DNA of 64,000 nucleotides, from NCBI RefSeq assembly GCF_013314975.1, contig NZ_JABTYH010000013.1, positions 1 to 64,000 on the forward strand, read 5' to 3'. The notes beneath the pieces are model-generated. The model made no database searches. It was given only the letters and a program-made list of their open reading frames with translations, and was not told the origin of the DNA. Every line of letters starts with the position of its first letter. Within the stretch, counting starts at the first letter, position 1. Below are positions 34,705 through 45,845 of this stretch, piece after piece. A program made the translations under genes and the position numbers. This stretch comes from Pseudarthrobacter oxydans. GTDB taxonomy: Bacteria; Actinomycetota; Actinomycetes; Actinomycetales; Micrococcaceae.

Positions 34705-36423
34705 ATGAGTGACACCCACATCGCAACCGAGAACAAGCCTGACATCAAACCCCGGAGCCGGGTTGTAACCGACGGAATCCACGCGGCTCCCGCACGTGGC
34801 ATGTTCCGGGCCGTCGGCATGGGGGACGACGACTTCGCAAAACCCCAGGTCGGCGTTGCGAGCTCGTGGAACGAGATCACTCCCTGCAACCTCTCCCTGA
34901 ACCGGCTCGCGCAGGGCGCCAAGGAAGGCGTGCACGCGGGCGGCGGTTTCCCCATGCAGTTTGGCACCATCTCCGTGTCCGACGGCATCTCCATGGGCCA
35001 CGAAGGCATGCACTTCTCCCTGGTTTCCCGCGAAGTCATCGCCGACTCCGTGGAAACCGTGATGCAGGCTGAACGGATCGACGGATCCGTGCTGCTGGCC
35101 GGCTGCGACAAGTCCCTTCCCGGAATGCTCATGGCAGCAGCCCGCCTGGACCTGTCCAGCGTGTTCCTCTATGCCGGCTCCATCATGCCCGGCTGGGTCA
35201 AGCTCGAGGACGGTTCCGAGAAGGAAGTCACCCTCATTGATGCCTTCGAAGCCGTGGGCGCGTGCGCCGCCGGCAAGATGAGCATGGAAGACCTGACGCG
35301 CATCGAAAAGGCCATCTGCCCGGGCGAAGGAGCCTGCGGCGGCATGTACACGGCCAACACCATGGCCTGCATCGGCGAGGCACTCGGCATGTCCCTGCCC
35401 GGCTCCGCCGCCCCGCCCTCGGCGGACCGCCGCCGTGACGAGTTCGCCCGCAAGTCCGGCGAAGCGGTCGTCAACCTGCTGCGCGAAGGCATCACCGCCC
35501 GCGACATCATGACCAAGAAGGCCTTCGAGAACGCCATCGCCGTCACCATGGCGTTCGGTGGTTCCACGAACGCCGTGCTGCACCTGCTGGCCATCGCCCG
35601 CGAGGCCGAAGTTGAGCTGACCCTTGACGACTTCAACCGCATCGGCGACAAGATCCCGCACCTGGGCGACCTCAAGCCCTTCGGCCGCTACGTCATGACC
35701 GACGTGGACAAGATCGGCGGCGTGCCCGTCATCATGAAGGCACTGCTCGACGCCGGCCTGCTGCACGGCGACTGCCTCACCGTCACCGGCAAGACCGTGG
35801 CCGAAAACCTCGCGGCCATCAACCCGCCGGACGTGGACGGTAAAATCCTCCGCGCGCTGGACAACCCCATCCACAAGACCGGCGGCATCACCATCCTGCA
35901 CGGCACCATGGCCCCCGAAGGCGCTGTGGTGAAGAGCGCAGGCTTCGACGCCGACGTCTTCGAAGGAACCGCGCGGGTGTTCGAGCGCGAACAGGGCGCC
36001 CTGGACGCACTGGACAATGGCCGGATCAAGGCCGGCGACGTCGTCGTGATCCGCTACGAAGGCCCCAAGGGCGGCCCCGGCATGCGCGAAATGCTGGCCA
36101 TCACCGGCGCCATCAAGGGTGCCGGCCTGGGCAAGGACGTCCTGCTCCTCACCGACGGCAGGTTCTCCGGCGGCACCACCGGCCTGTGCATCGGCCACGT
36201 CGCCCCGGAAGCGGTCGACGGCGGCCCCATCGCCTTCGTGAAGGACGGCGACAGGATCCGCGTGGACATCGCCGCCCGCAGCTTCGACCTGCTGGTGGAC
36301 GAGGCAGAGCTCGCAGCCCGCAAGGTGGGCTGGGAACCCCTGCCGGCACGCTACACCAAGGGCGTCCTGGCCAAGTACGCCAAGCTGGTGCACAGCGCCA
36401 GTACGGGCGCATACTGCGGGTAG
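34705..36423 (+). CDS. ilvD: Dihydroxy-acid dehydratase IlvD
   Basis: The 572-residue iron-sulfur enzyme dehydrates 2,3-dihydroxy-isovalerate and -methylvalerate to the 2-keto acids for valine and isoleucine. Cluster-ligand Cys residues sit in [10 protein letters not shown] and [11 protein letters not shown], with a further Cys in [10 protein letters not shown]-terminal GRFSGGTTG is also conserved. I chose ATG 34705: the 50 extra codons of open frame upstream overlap the promoter and operator. A perfect 16-bp hairpin follows the stop. Confidence 0.96.
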   Translation: MSDTHIATENKPDIKPRSRVVTDGIHAAPARGMFRAVGMGDDDFAKPQVGVASSWNEITPCNLSLNRLAQGAKEGVHAGGGFPMQFGTISVSDGISMGHEGMHFSLVSREVIADSVETVMQAERIDGSVLLAGCDKSLPGMLMAAARLDLSSVFLYAGSIMPGWVKLEDGSEKEVTLIDAFEAVGACAAGKMSMEDLTRIEKAICPGEGACGGMYTANTMACIGEALGMSLPGSAAPPSADRRRDEFARKSGEAVVNLLREGITARDIMTKKAFENAIAVTMAFGGSTNAVLHLLAIAREAEVELTLDDFNRIGDKIPHLGDLKPFGRYVMTDVDKIGGVPVIMKALLDAGLLHGDCLTVTGKTVAENLAAINPPDVDGKILRALDNPIHKTGGITILHGTMAPEGAVVKSAGFDADVFEGTARVFEREQGALDALDNGRIKAGDVVVIRYEGPKGGPGMREMLAITGAIKGAGLGKDVLLLTDGRFSGGTTGLCIGHVAPEAVDGGPIAFVKDGDRIRVDIAARSFDLLVDEAELAARKVGWEPLPARYTKGVLAKYAKLVHSASTGAYCG

Positions 36424-36430
36424 CGCCTAC

Positions 36431-36465
36431 CCGGGCCGTTTGGCGCTGAGCGCCAAACGGCCCGG
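36431..36465 (+). terminator. ilvD 3' hairpin
   Basis: The arms at 36431-36446 and 36450-36465 are perfectly complementary over 16 bp with a TGA loop. There is no U tract, so termination may be partial or the stem may protect the 3' end. Confidence 0.6.
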
Positions 36466-36628
36466 GGCCCTCGGCGCTACCCATATTAAGCCCTGCCGCC
36501 GTGTGTGGGCGGGCTTCAGCAAGGCGCCCTTGGGCAGCGTTGCTCGTTTGGTGGACAATGGGGTCCACATGGTGAGATCGCGGGTCAGCTCGTTGACACG
36601 CATCTTGCCCAGAGGGAAAACTGAACGC

Positions 36629-36682
36629 ATGACTTTCGTTACCGGCATCGTCGTCGTCCTTACCAAGCGCGTGGCACATTAG
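36629..36682 (+). CDS. ilvB leader peptide (17 aa)
   Basis: The small ORF encodes MTFVTGIVVVLTKRVAH, with the run Ile-Val-Val-Val-Leu in its middle (codons at 36647-36661). Five consecutive branched-chain codons in a 17-codon frame, placed just before an intrinsic terminator and the ilvB gene, is the classical design of a transcription attenuation leader for all three branched-chain amino acids. A GAGGG at 36612-36616 lies 12 bases before the ATG. Confidence 0.85.
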   Translation: MTFVTGIVVVLTKRVAH

Positions 36683-36744
36683 CCCCGGGTAACGAACCGT
36701 CACGCGCAACCCCTCGAAGAGCCGCCAGGCTGAGGGGTTTTTTT
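36635..36744 (+). promoter_or_regulatory. ilvBNC transcription attenuator
   Basis: Three pairings can be drawn. A perfect 9-bp stem joins 36635-36643 with 36688-36696 and encloses the regulatory codons. A 7-bp stem joins 36667-36673 with 36701-36707. The terminator joins AACCCCTC (36708-36715) with GAGGGGTT (36732-36739), has an inner AGCC/GGCT pairing, and runs into seven T residues. The first two stems cross and cannot both form simply. Ribosome stalling at Val/Ile/Leu codons would choose between them and so decide read-through into ilvB. Confidence 0.8.
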
Positions 36745-36793
36745 ATTTCCTGCAGTTTCCACGAACCACAGATGATCCACAAGGAAGAGTCCG

Positions 36794-38701
36794 ATGAGCA
36801 AAGGATCGCCGATCAGCCCCTCGCTGATGGCTACTAAGTCCGCTGGAGCCACCAAGGCTCCGGAACGCGCCGACCGGACGGCCGACCAGGCCGTCGTCGC
36901 CGCCGACCTTGCTGCCGCCTCTCCTGTCCTTGGGCCGAACAACGTTGTACCCCCAACGGTGATGACCGGCTCGCAAGCTATTGTCCGCTCGCTCGAAGAA
37001 CTCGGCGTCGACGATATTTTCGGTTTGCCCGGTGGCGCGATCCTGCCCACCTATGACCCCTTGATGGCCTCCAGCATGAATCACGTGCTGGTCCGTCACG
37101 AACAGGGAGCCGGCCACGCCGCGCAAGGCTACGCCATGGTGACCGGACGGGTTGGCGTGTGTATCGCCACCTCGGGCCCGGGCGCCACCAACCTCGTCAC
37201 CGCCATCATGGATGCCCACATGGACTCCGTGCCGCTGGTGGCCATCACCGGCCAGGTGTCCAGCGGCGTGATCGGAACCGATGCGTTCCAGGAAGCCGAC
37301 ATCGTGGGCATCACCATGCCCATCACCAAGCACTCCTTCCTGGTGACGGACCCCAACGACATCCCGCATGTCATGGCTGAGGCGTTCCACCTGGCGTCCA
37401 CCGGCCGCCCCGGTCCCGTCCTCGTGGACGTGGCCAAGGACGCCCAGGTTGGCCAGATGACCTTCTCCTGGCCGCCGAAGATCGACCTGCCCGGCTACCG
37501 CCCCGTCACCCGCGGGCACAACAAGCAGGTGCGCGAGGCCGCCAAGCTGATCGCAGCGGCCAGCAAGCCTGTGCTGTACGTTGGCGGCGGCGTCATCAAG
37601 GCGCACGCCGCGGCGGAACTGTTGGCACTCGCCGAGGCCACCGGAGCCCCGGTTGTCACCACACTGATGGCCAAGGGCGCCTTCCCGGACTCACATCCCC
37701 AGCACATGGGAATGCCCGGTATGCACGGCACCGTCTCCGCCGTGACTGCCTTGCAGCAGTCCGACCTGCTGATCACCCTGGGCGCCCGTTTTGACGACCG
37801 CGTCACCGGTGTCCTCAAGACCTTCGCGCCCCTGGCCAAGGTTATCCACGCGGACATCGACCCCGCCGAGATCTCCAAGAACCGCACCGCGGACGTGCCC
37901 ATCGTCGGGTCCGTCAAGGAGATCATCCCTGAACTCACTGACGCTGTTCGCACCCAGTTCGAGGCATCCGGAACGCCGGACCTCACCACCTGGTGGGCCT
38001 TCCTGAACAACCTCAAGGAGACCTACCCGCTGGGCTGGACCGAACCCGATGACGGGCTCAGCGCACCGCAACGGGTCATCGAGCGCATCGGCGCCCTGAC
38101 CGGGCCCGAAGGCGTCTACGTTGCCGGCGTGGGCCAGCACCAGATGTGGGCAGCGCAGTTCATCAAGTACGAGCGTCCGCACGCCTGGCTGAACTCAGGC
38201 GGTGCCGGGACCATGGGCTATGCGGTTCCGGCCGCCATGGGCGCCAAGGTCGGCGAGCCGGACCGCGTGGTCTGGGCCATCGACGGCGACGGCTGCTTCC
38301 AGATGACCAACCAGGAACTGGCCACCTGCGCCATCAACAAGATCCCCATCAAGGTGGCGGTGATCAACAACTCCTCCCTGGGCATGGTCCGGCAATGGCA
38401 GACCCTCTTCTACGAGGGCCGGTACTCCAACACCGACCTCAACACCGGCCACGACACCGTCCGCATCCCGGACTTCGTCAAGCTGGGGGAGGCCTACGGC
38501 TGCGCCGCGTTCCGCTGTGAACGCGACGAGGACATCGACGCCACCATCCAGAAGGCACTCGAAATCAACGACCGGCCCGTGGTCATCGACTTCGTGGTGA
38601 GCCCGAACTCCATGGTGTGGCCGATGGTGCCCGCCGGCGTGAGCAACGACCAGATCCAGGTTGCCCGCAACATGACCCCGGAATGGGAAGAAGAGGACTG
38701 A
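36794..38701 (+). CDS. ilvB: Acetolactate synthase large subunit IlvB
   Basis: The 635-residue thiamine-diphosphate enzyme condenses pyruvate with pyruvate or 2-ketobutyrate, the committed step to valine, leucine and isoleucine. The catalytic Glu is in [15 protein letters not shown]. The central FAD-binding domain is present, and the ThDP motif is [15 protein letters not shown] through [14 protein letters not shown]. The first 45 residues are a variable extension. AAGGAAGAG precedes the ATG. It follows the attenuator and runs into ilvN two bases later. Confidence 0.96.
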   Translation: MSKGSPISPSLMATKSAGATKAPERADRTADQAVVAADLAAASPVLGPNNVVPPTVMTGSQAIVRSLEELGVDDIFGLPGGAILPTYDPLMASSMNHVLVRHEQGAGHAAQGYAMVTGRVGVCIATSGPGATNLVTAIMDAHMDSVPLVAITGQVSSGVIGTDAFQEADIVGITMPITKHSFLVTDPNDIPHVMAEAFHLASTGRPGPVLVDVAKDAQVGQMTFSWPPKIDLPGYRPVTRGHNKQVREAAKLIAAASKPVLYVGGGVIKAHAAAELLALAEATGAPVVTTLMAKGAFPDSHPQHMGMPGMHGTVSAVTALQQSDLLITLGARFDDRVTGVLKTFAPLAKVIHADIDPAEISKNRTADVPIVGSVKEIIPELTDAVRTQFEASGTPDLTTWWAFLNNLKETYPLGWTEPDDGLSAPQRVIERIGALTGPEGVYVAGVGQHQMWAAQFIKYERPHAWLNSGGAGTMGYAVPAAMGAKVGEPDRVVWAIDGDGCFQMTNQELATCAINKIPIKVAVINNSSLGMVRQWQTLFYEGRYSNTDLNTGHDTVRIPDFVKLGEAYGCAAFRCERDEDIDATIQKALEINDRPVVIDFVVSPNSMVWPMVPAGVSNDQIQVARNMTPEWEEED

Positions 38702-38703
38702 CC

Positions 38704-39216
38704 ATGAGCCGCCACACACTCTCCGTCCTGGTGGAAGACAAGCCCGGCGTCCTGACCCGCGTCGCGAGCCTCTTTGCCCGCCGTGCCTTCAACATCAACT
38801 CACTGGCTGTTGGCCCCACCGAGGTTCCGGGGATCTCCCGGATGACCGTCGTCGTCGATGCCGACGGCGACCTGATCGAGCAGGTCACCAAGCAGCTCAA
38901 CAAACTGATCAACGTCATCAAGATCGTTGAGCTGACTTCTGAATCTTCCGTACAGCGAGACCACATCCTGGTCAAGGTACGTGCGGATGCCGCGACACGT
39001 CTGCAGGTGACCCAGGCTGCAGACCTGTTCCGTGCCGCCGTCGTCGACGTGTCCACAGACTCGTTGGTGATTGAGGCAACCGGTACTCCGGAGAAGCTTG
39101 CAGCGCTGCTCTCAGTGCTGGAGCCCTTCGGCATCCGCGAAATCGTGCAGTCCGGCACCCTGGCCGTTGGACGGGGATCCCGCTCCATGAGTGACAGGGC
39201 GTTGCGTTCCGCCTAG
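38704..39216 (+). CDS. ilvN: Acetolactate synthase small subunit IlvN
   Basis: The 170-residue regulatory subunit binds valine and activates IlvB. The N-terminal ACT domain (HTLSVLVEDKPGVLTRVASLFARRAFNI, residues 3-75) is followed by the C-terminal ALS-SS domain. I chose ATG 38704 because it starts the ACT domain exactly; the open frame from 38617 lies within ilvB. The ilvC gene begins about 90 bases downstream. Confidence 0.96.
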   Translation: MSRHTLSVLVEDKPGVLTRVASLFARRAFNINSLAVGPTEVPGISRMTVVVDADGDLIEQVTKQLNKLINVIKIVELTSESSVQRDHILVKVRADAATRLQVTQAADLFRAAVVDVSTDSLVIEATGTPEKLAALLSVLEPFGIREIVQSGTLAVGRGSRSMSDRALRSA

Positions 39217-40332
<1,116 letters not shown>

Positions 40333-40368
40333 GGCTGGCCCAACGTGCCGTGATAAAGGCAGACTGTG

Positions 40369-40406
40369 AGGCCGGGTTCACACTTAACAATGTGAGCCCG
40401 GCCTTT
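40369..40406 (+). terminator. Terminator between ilvC and serA
   Basis: Fourteen-base arms starting AGGCCGGG and ending CCCGGCCT pair with one G-T wobble around a short AT-rich loop, followed by TT. It closes the ilvBNC transcript. Confidence 0.8.
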
Positions 40407-40459
40407 CCGTCGGCCTAGACTTGTTTCTATCCCCCGGACTGCAACGCAGAGGATCAGCC

Positions 40460-42049
40460 GTGTCAAAACCCGTAGTACTGCTCGCCGAAGAACTTTCCCC
40501 CGCTACCGTCGAGGCCCTGGGCCCGGACTTCGAGATCCGCCAGACCGACGGCGCCGACCGTTCCCAGCTGCTCTCCGCCATCGGCGACGTTGACGCAATC
40601 CTGGTCCGCTCGGCCACGCAGGTGGACGCCGAGGCGATCGCCGCTGCGAAGAACCTCAAGGTCATCGCCCGCGCGGGAGTAGGCCTGGACAACGTGGACA
40701 TCAAGGCAGCCACCCAGGCCGGCGTCATGGTGGTCAACGCGCCCACCTCGAACATCGTTTCGGCAGCTGAACTCACCGTTGGCCACATCCTCAGCCTGGC
40801 CCGCCACATCCCGCAGGCAAGCGCAGCCCTGAAGGACGGCGAGTGGAAGCGCTCCAAGTACACGGGCATCGAACTCTTCGAAAAGAAGATCGGCATCATC
40901 GGCCTGGGCCGGATCGGCGCGCTTGTGGCCGCCCGGCTGAAGGGCTTTGACACCAAGATCCTCGCCTACGATCCCTACATCACCTCAGCCCGCGCGGCAC
41001 AGCTCGGCGTGCAGCTGGTGACCCTGGACGAACTCCTGGCGCAGGCGGACTTCATCACCATCCACATGCCCAAGACGCCGGAAACGGTGGGCATGCTGGG
41101 CGCTGACGCCTTCAAGAAGATGAAGAGCACCGCCTACGTCGTCAACGTCGCCCGCGGCGGACTGGTGGACGAGGAAGCACTCTTCACGGCCCTGCAGGAC
41201 GGCGAAATCGCCGGCGCCGGCGTGGACGTCTTCTCCAAGGAACCCAGCACCGACCTGCCCTTCTTCAAGCTGGACAACGTGGTGGTCACCCCGCACCTCG
41301 GCGCCTCCACCGACGAAGCGCAGGAAAAGGCCGGCGTGTCGGTGGCCAAGTCGGTCCGCCTCGCCCTCGCCGGTGAACTGGTGCCCGACGCCGTGAACGT
41401 GGCCGGCGGCATCATCGCCCCCGACGTCCGTCCCGGCATCCCGCTGATCGAGAAGCTGGGCCGGATCTTCACCGCCCTGACGCACGCCTCCCTCACCCAG
41501 TTCGACGTCGAAGTGGCCGGCGAGATCTCGTCCCTCGACGTCAAGGTCCTCGAACTGGCCGCCCTCAAGGGCATCTTCGCGGATGTCGTGACCGAGCAGG
41601 TTTCCTACGTCAACGCTCCGGTCATCGCCGAGCAGCGGGGCATCAACGTCCGCCTGATCACCACACCCGACACCGAGTCGTACCGCAACGTCCTCACCCT
41701 GCGCGGCGCCCTGAGTGACGGCACCCAGATCTCCGTGGCCGGCACCCTGACCGGACCCAAGCAGATCCAGAAGCTCGTGGGCATCAACGGCTTCGAGGTT
41801 GAGATCCCGATCAGCGAGCACCTCGTGGTGGTGGCCTACACAGACCGCCCCGGGGTCATCGGAACCATCGGACACATCCTCGGCATGAACAACATCAACA
41901 TCGCCGGCATGCAGGTGGCTCGCTCTGACGAAGGCGGCCAGGTGCTTGCCCTGCTGACCATCGACAGCTCTGTTCCCCAGCAGGTCCTGGACGCCATCAA
42001 GGCCGGCATCGGCGCCGAGATGGTGCGTGAAGTGGACCTGGAGGACTAA
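40460..42049 (+). CDS. serA: D-3-phosphoglycerate dehydrogenase SerA
   Basis: The 529-residue enzyme performs the first step of serine biosynthesis. It is the long type known from mycobacteria: substrate and NAD domains (NAD motif IIGLGRIGALVAARL), catalytic elements ARAGVGLDNVD and TPHLGASTDEAQEKAG, an intervening ASB-type domain, and a C-terminal ACT domain (VVVAYTDRPGVIGTIGHIL) likely to bind serine. GTG 40460 has AGAGGA six bases upstream. A TAGACT at 40416-40421 may be its own -10 box. Confidence 0.95.
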   Translation: MSKPVVLLAEELSPATVEALGPDFEIRQTDGADRSQLLSAIGDVDAILVRSATQVDAEAIAAAKNLKVIARAGVGLDNVDIKAATQAGVMVVNAPTSNIVSAAELTVGHILSLARHIPQASAALKDGEWKRSKYTGIELFEKKIGIIGLGRIGALVAARLKGFDTKILAYDPYITSARAAQLGVQLVTLDELLAQADFITIHMPKTPETVGMLGADAFKKMKSTAYVVNVARGGLVDEEALFTALQDGEIAGAGVDVFSKEPSTDLPFFKLDNVVVTPHLGASTDEAQEKAGVSVAKSVRLALAGELVPDAVNVAGGIIAPDVRPGIPLIEKLGRIFTALTHASLTQFDVEVAGEISSLDVKVLELAALKGIFADVVTEQVSYVNAPVIAEQRGINVRLITTPDTESYRNVLTLRGALSDGTQISVAGTLTGPKQIQKLVGINGFEVEIPISEHLVVVAYTDRPGVIGTIGHILGMNNINIAGMQVARSDEGGQVLALLTIDSSVPQQVLDAIKAGIGAEMVREVDLED

Positions 42050-42129
42050 CCCGCACCCCGGGGAAACACCGCACCGCCGGCCGCCCTCGGCGAGTCCCGG
42101 CACGGCCACGTATGATTGGCCGGTCTGCT

Positions 42130-42176
42130 TACAATGGCTAGGTCCTGATTCAGGACCGGGCCGGCAGGCCGGCCAA
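42130..42176 (+). promoter_or_regulatory. Promoter-like -10 box and hairpin leader before the ABC permease
   Basis: TACAAT at 42130-42135 resembles a -10 box. The predicted RNA would begin with a perfect hairpin GGTCCTG-ATT-CAGGACC (42141-42157), followed by GGCCGGC-rich pairing and a short TTTT at 42181-42184. It could be an attenuating leader or only a stabilising stem; no known riboswitch consensus is recognised. Confidence 0.35.
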
Positions 42177-42263
42177 TACCTTTTGCACATCCGTCCGTGA
42201 TCGTCCATGTCCGCATGGGCGCCGTCCGGGTGCGCGCACGCAATCCAGGTTTCAGGGAGTTCC

Positions 42264-45059
42264 ATGAACGCCGTCCAGAGGTTCATCAGAAGCAAAGTGC
42301 TGCTGTTGACCGCGGCCATCTTGATCGCAGCCATGTGCTTGTCGGTCCTTGTCCAAAGCCAGTCCCAGGCCGCACTGAACAGGACCGTTGATGAAAATTC
42401 ACGCGGCCTCTACGACGTCCTGGTCCAGGCGAAGGCCCCCTCCAGCTCGCTCATGCAGCCCGAGATCGCCAACGGCTCCGGCGGCATCAGCTTCGAGCAG
42501 CTGGAGGCCATCAGGAAGCTCTCCGGCACCTCCGTGGCAGCCCCGATCAGCCTTGTCTCCCGCGTGACCCAGAACCTTGAATCCCCGCGCCTCGATGCCA
42601 TGGACTACCTCGGCTACAACGCCGGGCTGGCCGGCACCGCAACCGCGGACCAGGCCGCCGGAGCAACCGCCCCGGACCAGTGGCCGGCCGCCGAATCGGT
42701 CCTGGGCGATGAAACCCGGAAGTACCGCCTGACGGCCAGTGCGGTCAGCTCCGACGGCGTCTCCGAGCAGACCCTCTTCAAGTCCACCGCCGAAGGCACC
42801 CTTGGCAAGGCCAGGCTCGTGGAGGAGCAAACTGCCGGCGGCAGCAGCATCCGCATCGCAGGTCCCGCAGACGAAACCGGGATCAAGTTTCCCGCACCGG
42901 CCGGCGGCTCCGAGCACAACCTCTTCAACCTTTCCGTGTCACTGCCCATGGCCCCCGAGATAACGGAATCCGTGGTCGCCGTCGACCCGGCTGCCGAACG
43001 GGCCCTCCTGGGTTCCGCCGGTGACTTCCTGTCCCCGCTGGAGAAGGCGCCGCCGGCCGATGCCCGCGACGCCGGCGCGGTGGGACGCTACCTCGAGGGA
43101 CTGTTCACCAACGGCATCAGCCTGGACGAGCTGGAGGAAGGGCCGGATTTCCTCGGCGTCAAGCTCAAGTACTGGGCGCCGCTGATGACCCAGTACCAGC
43201 AGGCCAAGCGGAACGGGCAGCTGACTGATGATTCCCAGGCCATTCCCCTGATCGTCCGTTCCGGGACGTCCCTGGACCTGAAGTACAACGTCAAGATCGA
43301 AGAAATCGACGACGCCGGCAAGGTCGTCAAGGACGTCGGCACCGTCTCGCGTTCCCTGGACAAGGACTACCTGCCGTTCGTTTCAAAGGACCCCTTCGTC
43401 CTCTCCTGGCCGGGTTCCACGGACCACTCCTCACTGCTCGGCAGCAGCGGCAACTTCAACCAGGGCCTTTACACTCCCGCCACCTGGAGCACCGACTTCG
43501 CTGCGGCGCCCAAGTACACCGACGGCGAAGCAGCCGCCAACGGTGCCGAGGAAAAGACGGCAGTGCCCGGTGAATGGGTCACCGTCAACCGGCTTCCCGA
43601 GAAGAGCGCCAACGGCACGCCCGTTGACCAGACCCAGCGCGAACCCGTGGATGAGCGTTCCTACCGGGAAAACCTGGCAACGGGGGAGCAGGCAGCCGCC
43701 CCGCTGGCCATGGTCTACGGCACATTCGATCCCGCCTCCGTCGCCGCTGCCGCCGGCGACGTCAACAAGCTGCCGCTGGGCGGCTACGACCCCACCCCGT
43801 TCACGCTGGTCAAGGACGCTGCGGGCAACGAAGTCCCCGCCACGGAACTTGAGCCTTCCCTGAGCGCCACCGGGCTCGCCAGCCAGTCCGCAGGCGCCAT
43901 CACGGATTACTACGGCCTTGCTGCTGCCCGCGGCTACACCGAAAACGCCAGCGTCATCGACGCCGTCCGTGTCCGTGCAAAAGCGCCCGGAAGCTGGAAG
44001 GAAGCGCAGCCCGACGTCGAACAGCTGGCCGGCGAAATCCGCGAGATGGGCCTGGAGGCCACCATTGTGGCCGGGTCCGCGCGGGAGGATGCCAGCATCT
44101 TCGTCCCGGGCTACAGCAAGGACGACGCCGGCAAGGAATCCGCCCTGGGGACCGTCCAGCAGTCCTGGGTCCGGCAGAACGCCGCGGAGGCTGTTACCGG
44201 GTCGCTGTCCGGCACCAACATCACCCTGCTCTTCCTGACGCTCTGCGGCGCAGCCCTCCTGACGGGCGCATCCACGGTGAGCTACATCCGCAAGCGGAGG
44301 AGCGAAGCCGGAACCCTGCGTGCCATGGGCTGGACCCAGGGCCGGATCCGCCGCTGGGTCCTGGAGGAATTCGGCGTCGGAGCGGTCCTGCTCGCCGTGG
44401 CCGGGATCGTGCTGAGCCTGGCCAGCTGGAGCCTTTCCACTGCCCTGGTCTCCGCGTCAGTCCTGGTGCTGTACGCGGCGGCGGCCTTCTTTGCCGCACA
44501 GCAGCTGCGCCACCGCGACGAGATCGACCAGGAACCGCAGCATGACGAACGGCTGATTCCTGTGGACTCACCACTGACCTTCGCCAACCGCCAGCTGAGC
44601 ACCAACAAATTCAACACCCTGTCCCTGGCCGTAGCCGTGGGCGTGTTCGGGGCTGCAGCAGGCGGCCTGGCCGCCCTGCTCATCGACATCCCGCGCGCCG
44701 CCGGCGCCAGTGCGCTCAGCGGCTTGGCCGCGGCCAGCGTTGCCTTGCCGAGCATCCTCCTGGCCCTCGCCGGAGTTGCCGTAGGGCTTGTGCTGACCCT
44801 GGTCACCGGGCGGTTTGAACTCAATGCCAAGCGCCAGTACCTTGGCATCCTCGAGGCCATGGGCTGGAATCCGGACATGCTCCGCCAGGTCCGCCTGTTC
44901 GAGAACGCGCTGGTGGGAACCGTGGCCCTGCCCCTGGGCGTCCTCGGCGCCCTGGGCATCGGCCTGCTGCTGGCACCCTACGCCGCGCTGTGGGCGGGCG
45001 TGGCCGGCCTCGTGGCTGTACTTTGCTGGATACCGATTGCAACGAAAGTGGTCCAATGA
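42264..45059 (+). CDS. FtsX-type ABC transporter permease with large extracytoplasmic domain
   Basis: The 931-residue membrane protein has one N-terminal helix (about residues 11-31), an extracytoplasmic region of about 620 residues, then about five or six helices in the last 280 residues organised as FtsX-like permease modules (TLCGAALLTGASTVSYIRKRRSEAGTLRAMGW; KRQYLGILEAMGWNPDMLRQVRLFENALVG). Such MacB/FtsX-type permeases export or extract lipids, peptides or lipoproteins, or transmit force. I chose ATG 42264 with GGGAG five bases upstream. Its stop overlaps the ATPase gene (ATGA). Substrate is unknown. Confidence 0.85.
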   Translation: MNAVQRFIRSKVLLLTAAILIAAMCLSVLVQSQSQAALNRTVDENSRGLYDVLVQAKAPSSSLMQPEIANGSGGISFEQLEAIRKLSGTSVAAPISLVSRVTQNLESPRLDAMDYLGYNAGLAGTATADQAAGATAPDQWPAAESVLGDETRKYRLTASAVSSDGVSEQTLFKSTAEGTLGKARLVEEQTAGGSSIRIAGPADETGIKFPAPAGGSEHNLFNLSVSLPMAPEITESVVAVDPAAERALLGSAGDFLSPLEKAPPADARDAGAVGRYLEGLFTNGISLDELEEGPDFLGVKLKYWAPLMTQYQQAKRNGQLTDDSQAIPLIVRSGTSLDLKYNVKIEEIDDAGKVVKDVGTVSRSLDKDYLPFVSKDPFVLSWPGSTDHSSLLGSSGNFNQGLYTPATWSTDFAAAPKYTDGEAAANGAEEKTAVPGEWVTVNRLPEKSANGTPVDQTQREPVDERSYRENLATGEQAAAPLAMVYGTFDPASVAAAAGDVNKLPLGGYDPTPFTLVKDAAGNEVPATELEPSLSATGLASQSAGAITDYYGLAAARGYTENASVIDAVRVRAKAPGSWKEAQPDVEQLAGEIREMGLEATIVAGSAREDASIFVPGYSKDDAGKESALGTVQQSWVRQNAAEAVTGSLSGTNITLLFLTLCGAALLTGASTVSYIRKRRSEAGTLRAMGWTQGRIRRWVLEEFGVGAVLLAVAGIVLSLASWSLSTALVSASVLVLYAAAAFFAAQQLRHRDEIDQEPQHDERLIPVDSPLTFANRQLSTNKFNTLSLAVAVGVFGAAAGGLAALLIDIPRAAGASALSGLAAASVALPSILLALAGVAVGLVLTLVTGRFELNAKRQYLGILEAMGWNPDMLRQVRLFENALVGTVALPLGVLGALGIGLLLAPYAALWAGVAGLVAVLCWIPIATKVVQ

Positions 45060-45811
45060 CAAACCCGACCAACGTCCAGCGGAGCCGCCGGTCCGGCTCC
45101 GGTGAGGTCCCCCTGCAGACCCGGGCCAACACCATCGTCAAGGCCGCCGACCACGCCACGCCGCTGGAACTGAGCGACATCACCATCCGCTACGGCGGGG
45201 GCAAGGGCGGCGCCGAAGCCGTCAGCGTGGTGGAAGGCTTCGACCTGACCCTGCACGCCGGTGAGATGCACTGTGTCGCCGGCCGAAGCGGTTCCGGCAA
45301 GACCAGCATCCTGACCGTCGGCGCCGGACTGACCCTGCCGACGTCGGGCCGCGTCTTCTGGGAAGGCGATTCGCTCGAAAGCATGGGCGACGACGAAATC
45401 GCGGACCGCCGTCGTGCGCTGATCGGGTACGTTGACCAGGGCGGCGCCCTGATCGACGGAATGAGCGCCCTCGAGAACGTGCTCCTCCCGGCCGTTCCGG
45501 ACGGCGAAGTGGACCAGCGGCGGGACATGGCCAAGGACCTGCTGGACCTTGTTGGCCTGGGCCGGCGCATGCGGCACCGTCCCGCCCAGCTGTCCGGCGG
45601 CGAACGCCAGCGCGTGGCCATTGCCCGTGCCCTGATCCTGGGCACCCGGGTCCTGGTGGTGGATGAGCCCACCGCGAGCCTGGACCGGGCCTCCGCCAAC
45701 CGCATCATCAGCATCCTGAAGGACACCACGTCCGACGGCATCGCCGTGCTGGTGGCCTCGCACGACCACGAACTTGTCCGGCTCAGCGATACCCTGACCG
45801 AACTCATCTAG
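45056..45811 (+). CDS. ABC transporter ATP-binding protein
   Basis: The 251-residue ATPase pairs with the overlapping permease. Walker A is GRSGSGKTS, the signature is [15 protein letters not shown], Walker B is [10 protein letters not shown], and the switch His is in VASHDHEL. This pattern matches the MacB/LolD subfamily. The first 35 residues are a variable tail. ATG 45056 overlaps the permease stop; the longer open frame from 44990 lies within the permease gene. Confidence 0.92.
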   Translation: MTNPTNVQRSRRSGSGEVPLQTRANTIVKAADHATPLELSDITIRYGGGKGGAEAVSVVEGFDLTLHAGEMHCVAGRSGSGKTSILTVGAGLTLPTSGRVFWEGDSLESMGDDEIADRRRALIGYVDQGGALIDGMSALENVLLPAVPDGEVDQRRDMAKDLLDLVGLGRRMRHRPAQLSGGERQRVAIARALILGTRVLVVDEPTASLDRASANRIISILKDTTSDGIAVLVASHDHELVRLSDTLTELI

Positions 45812-45845
45812 CCCGTCCCTCCCCACCGAAGGTAACGTCCTCCAC

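Noticed and set aside
34657..36393. Long open frame on the strand opposite ilvD (578 codons)
   Set aside because: It mirrors ilvD codon periodicity in a high-GC gene, and the translation is His/Val/Gly-rich without a recognisable domain.
36571..36590. NdgR/LtbR half-site upstream of ilvB (TGAGATC)
   Set aside because: A single TGAGAT with no opposite arm is expected by chance.
36593..36598. TTGACA as the ilvB -35 box
   Set aside because: The hexamer is perfect, but no acceptable -10 is found 16-18 bases downstream, so I did not call a promoter.
42130..42184. Riboswitch upstream of the ABC permease
   Set aside because: The hairpins are simple GC stems, and no conserved riboswitch core that I can recognise is present; kept only as a leader feature.
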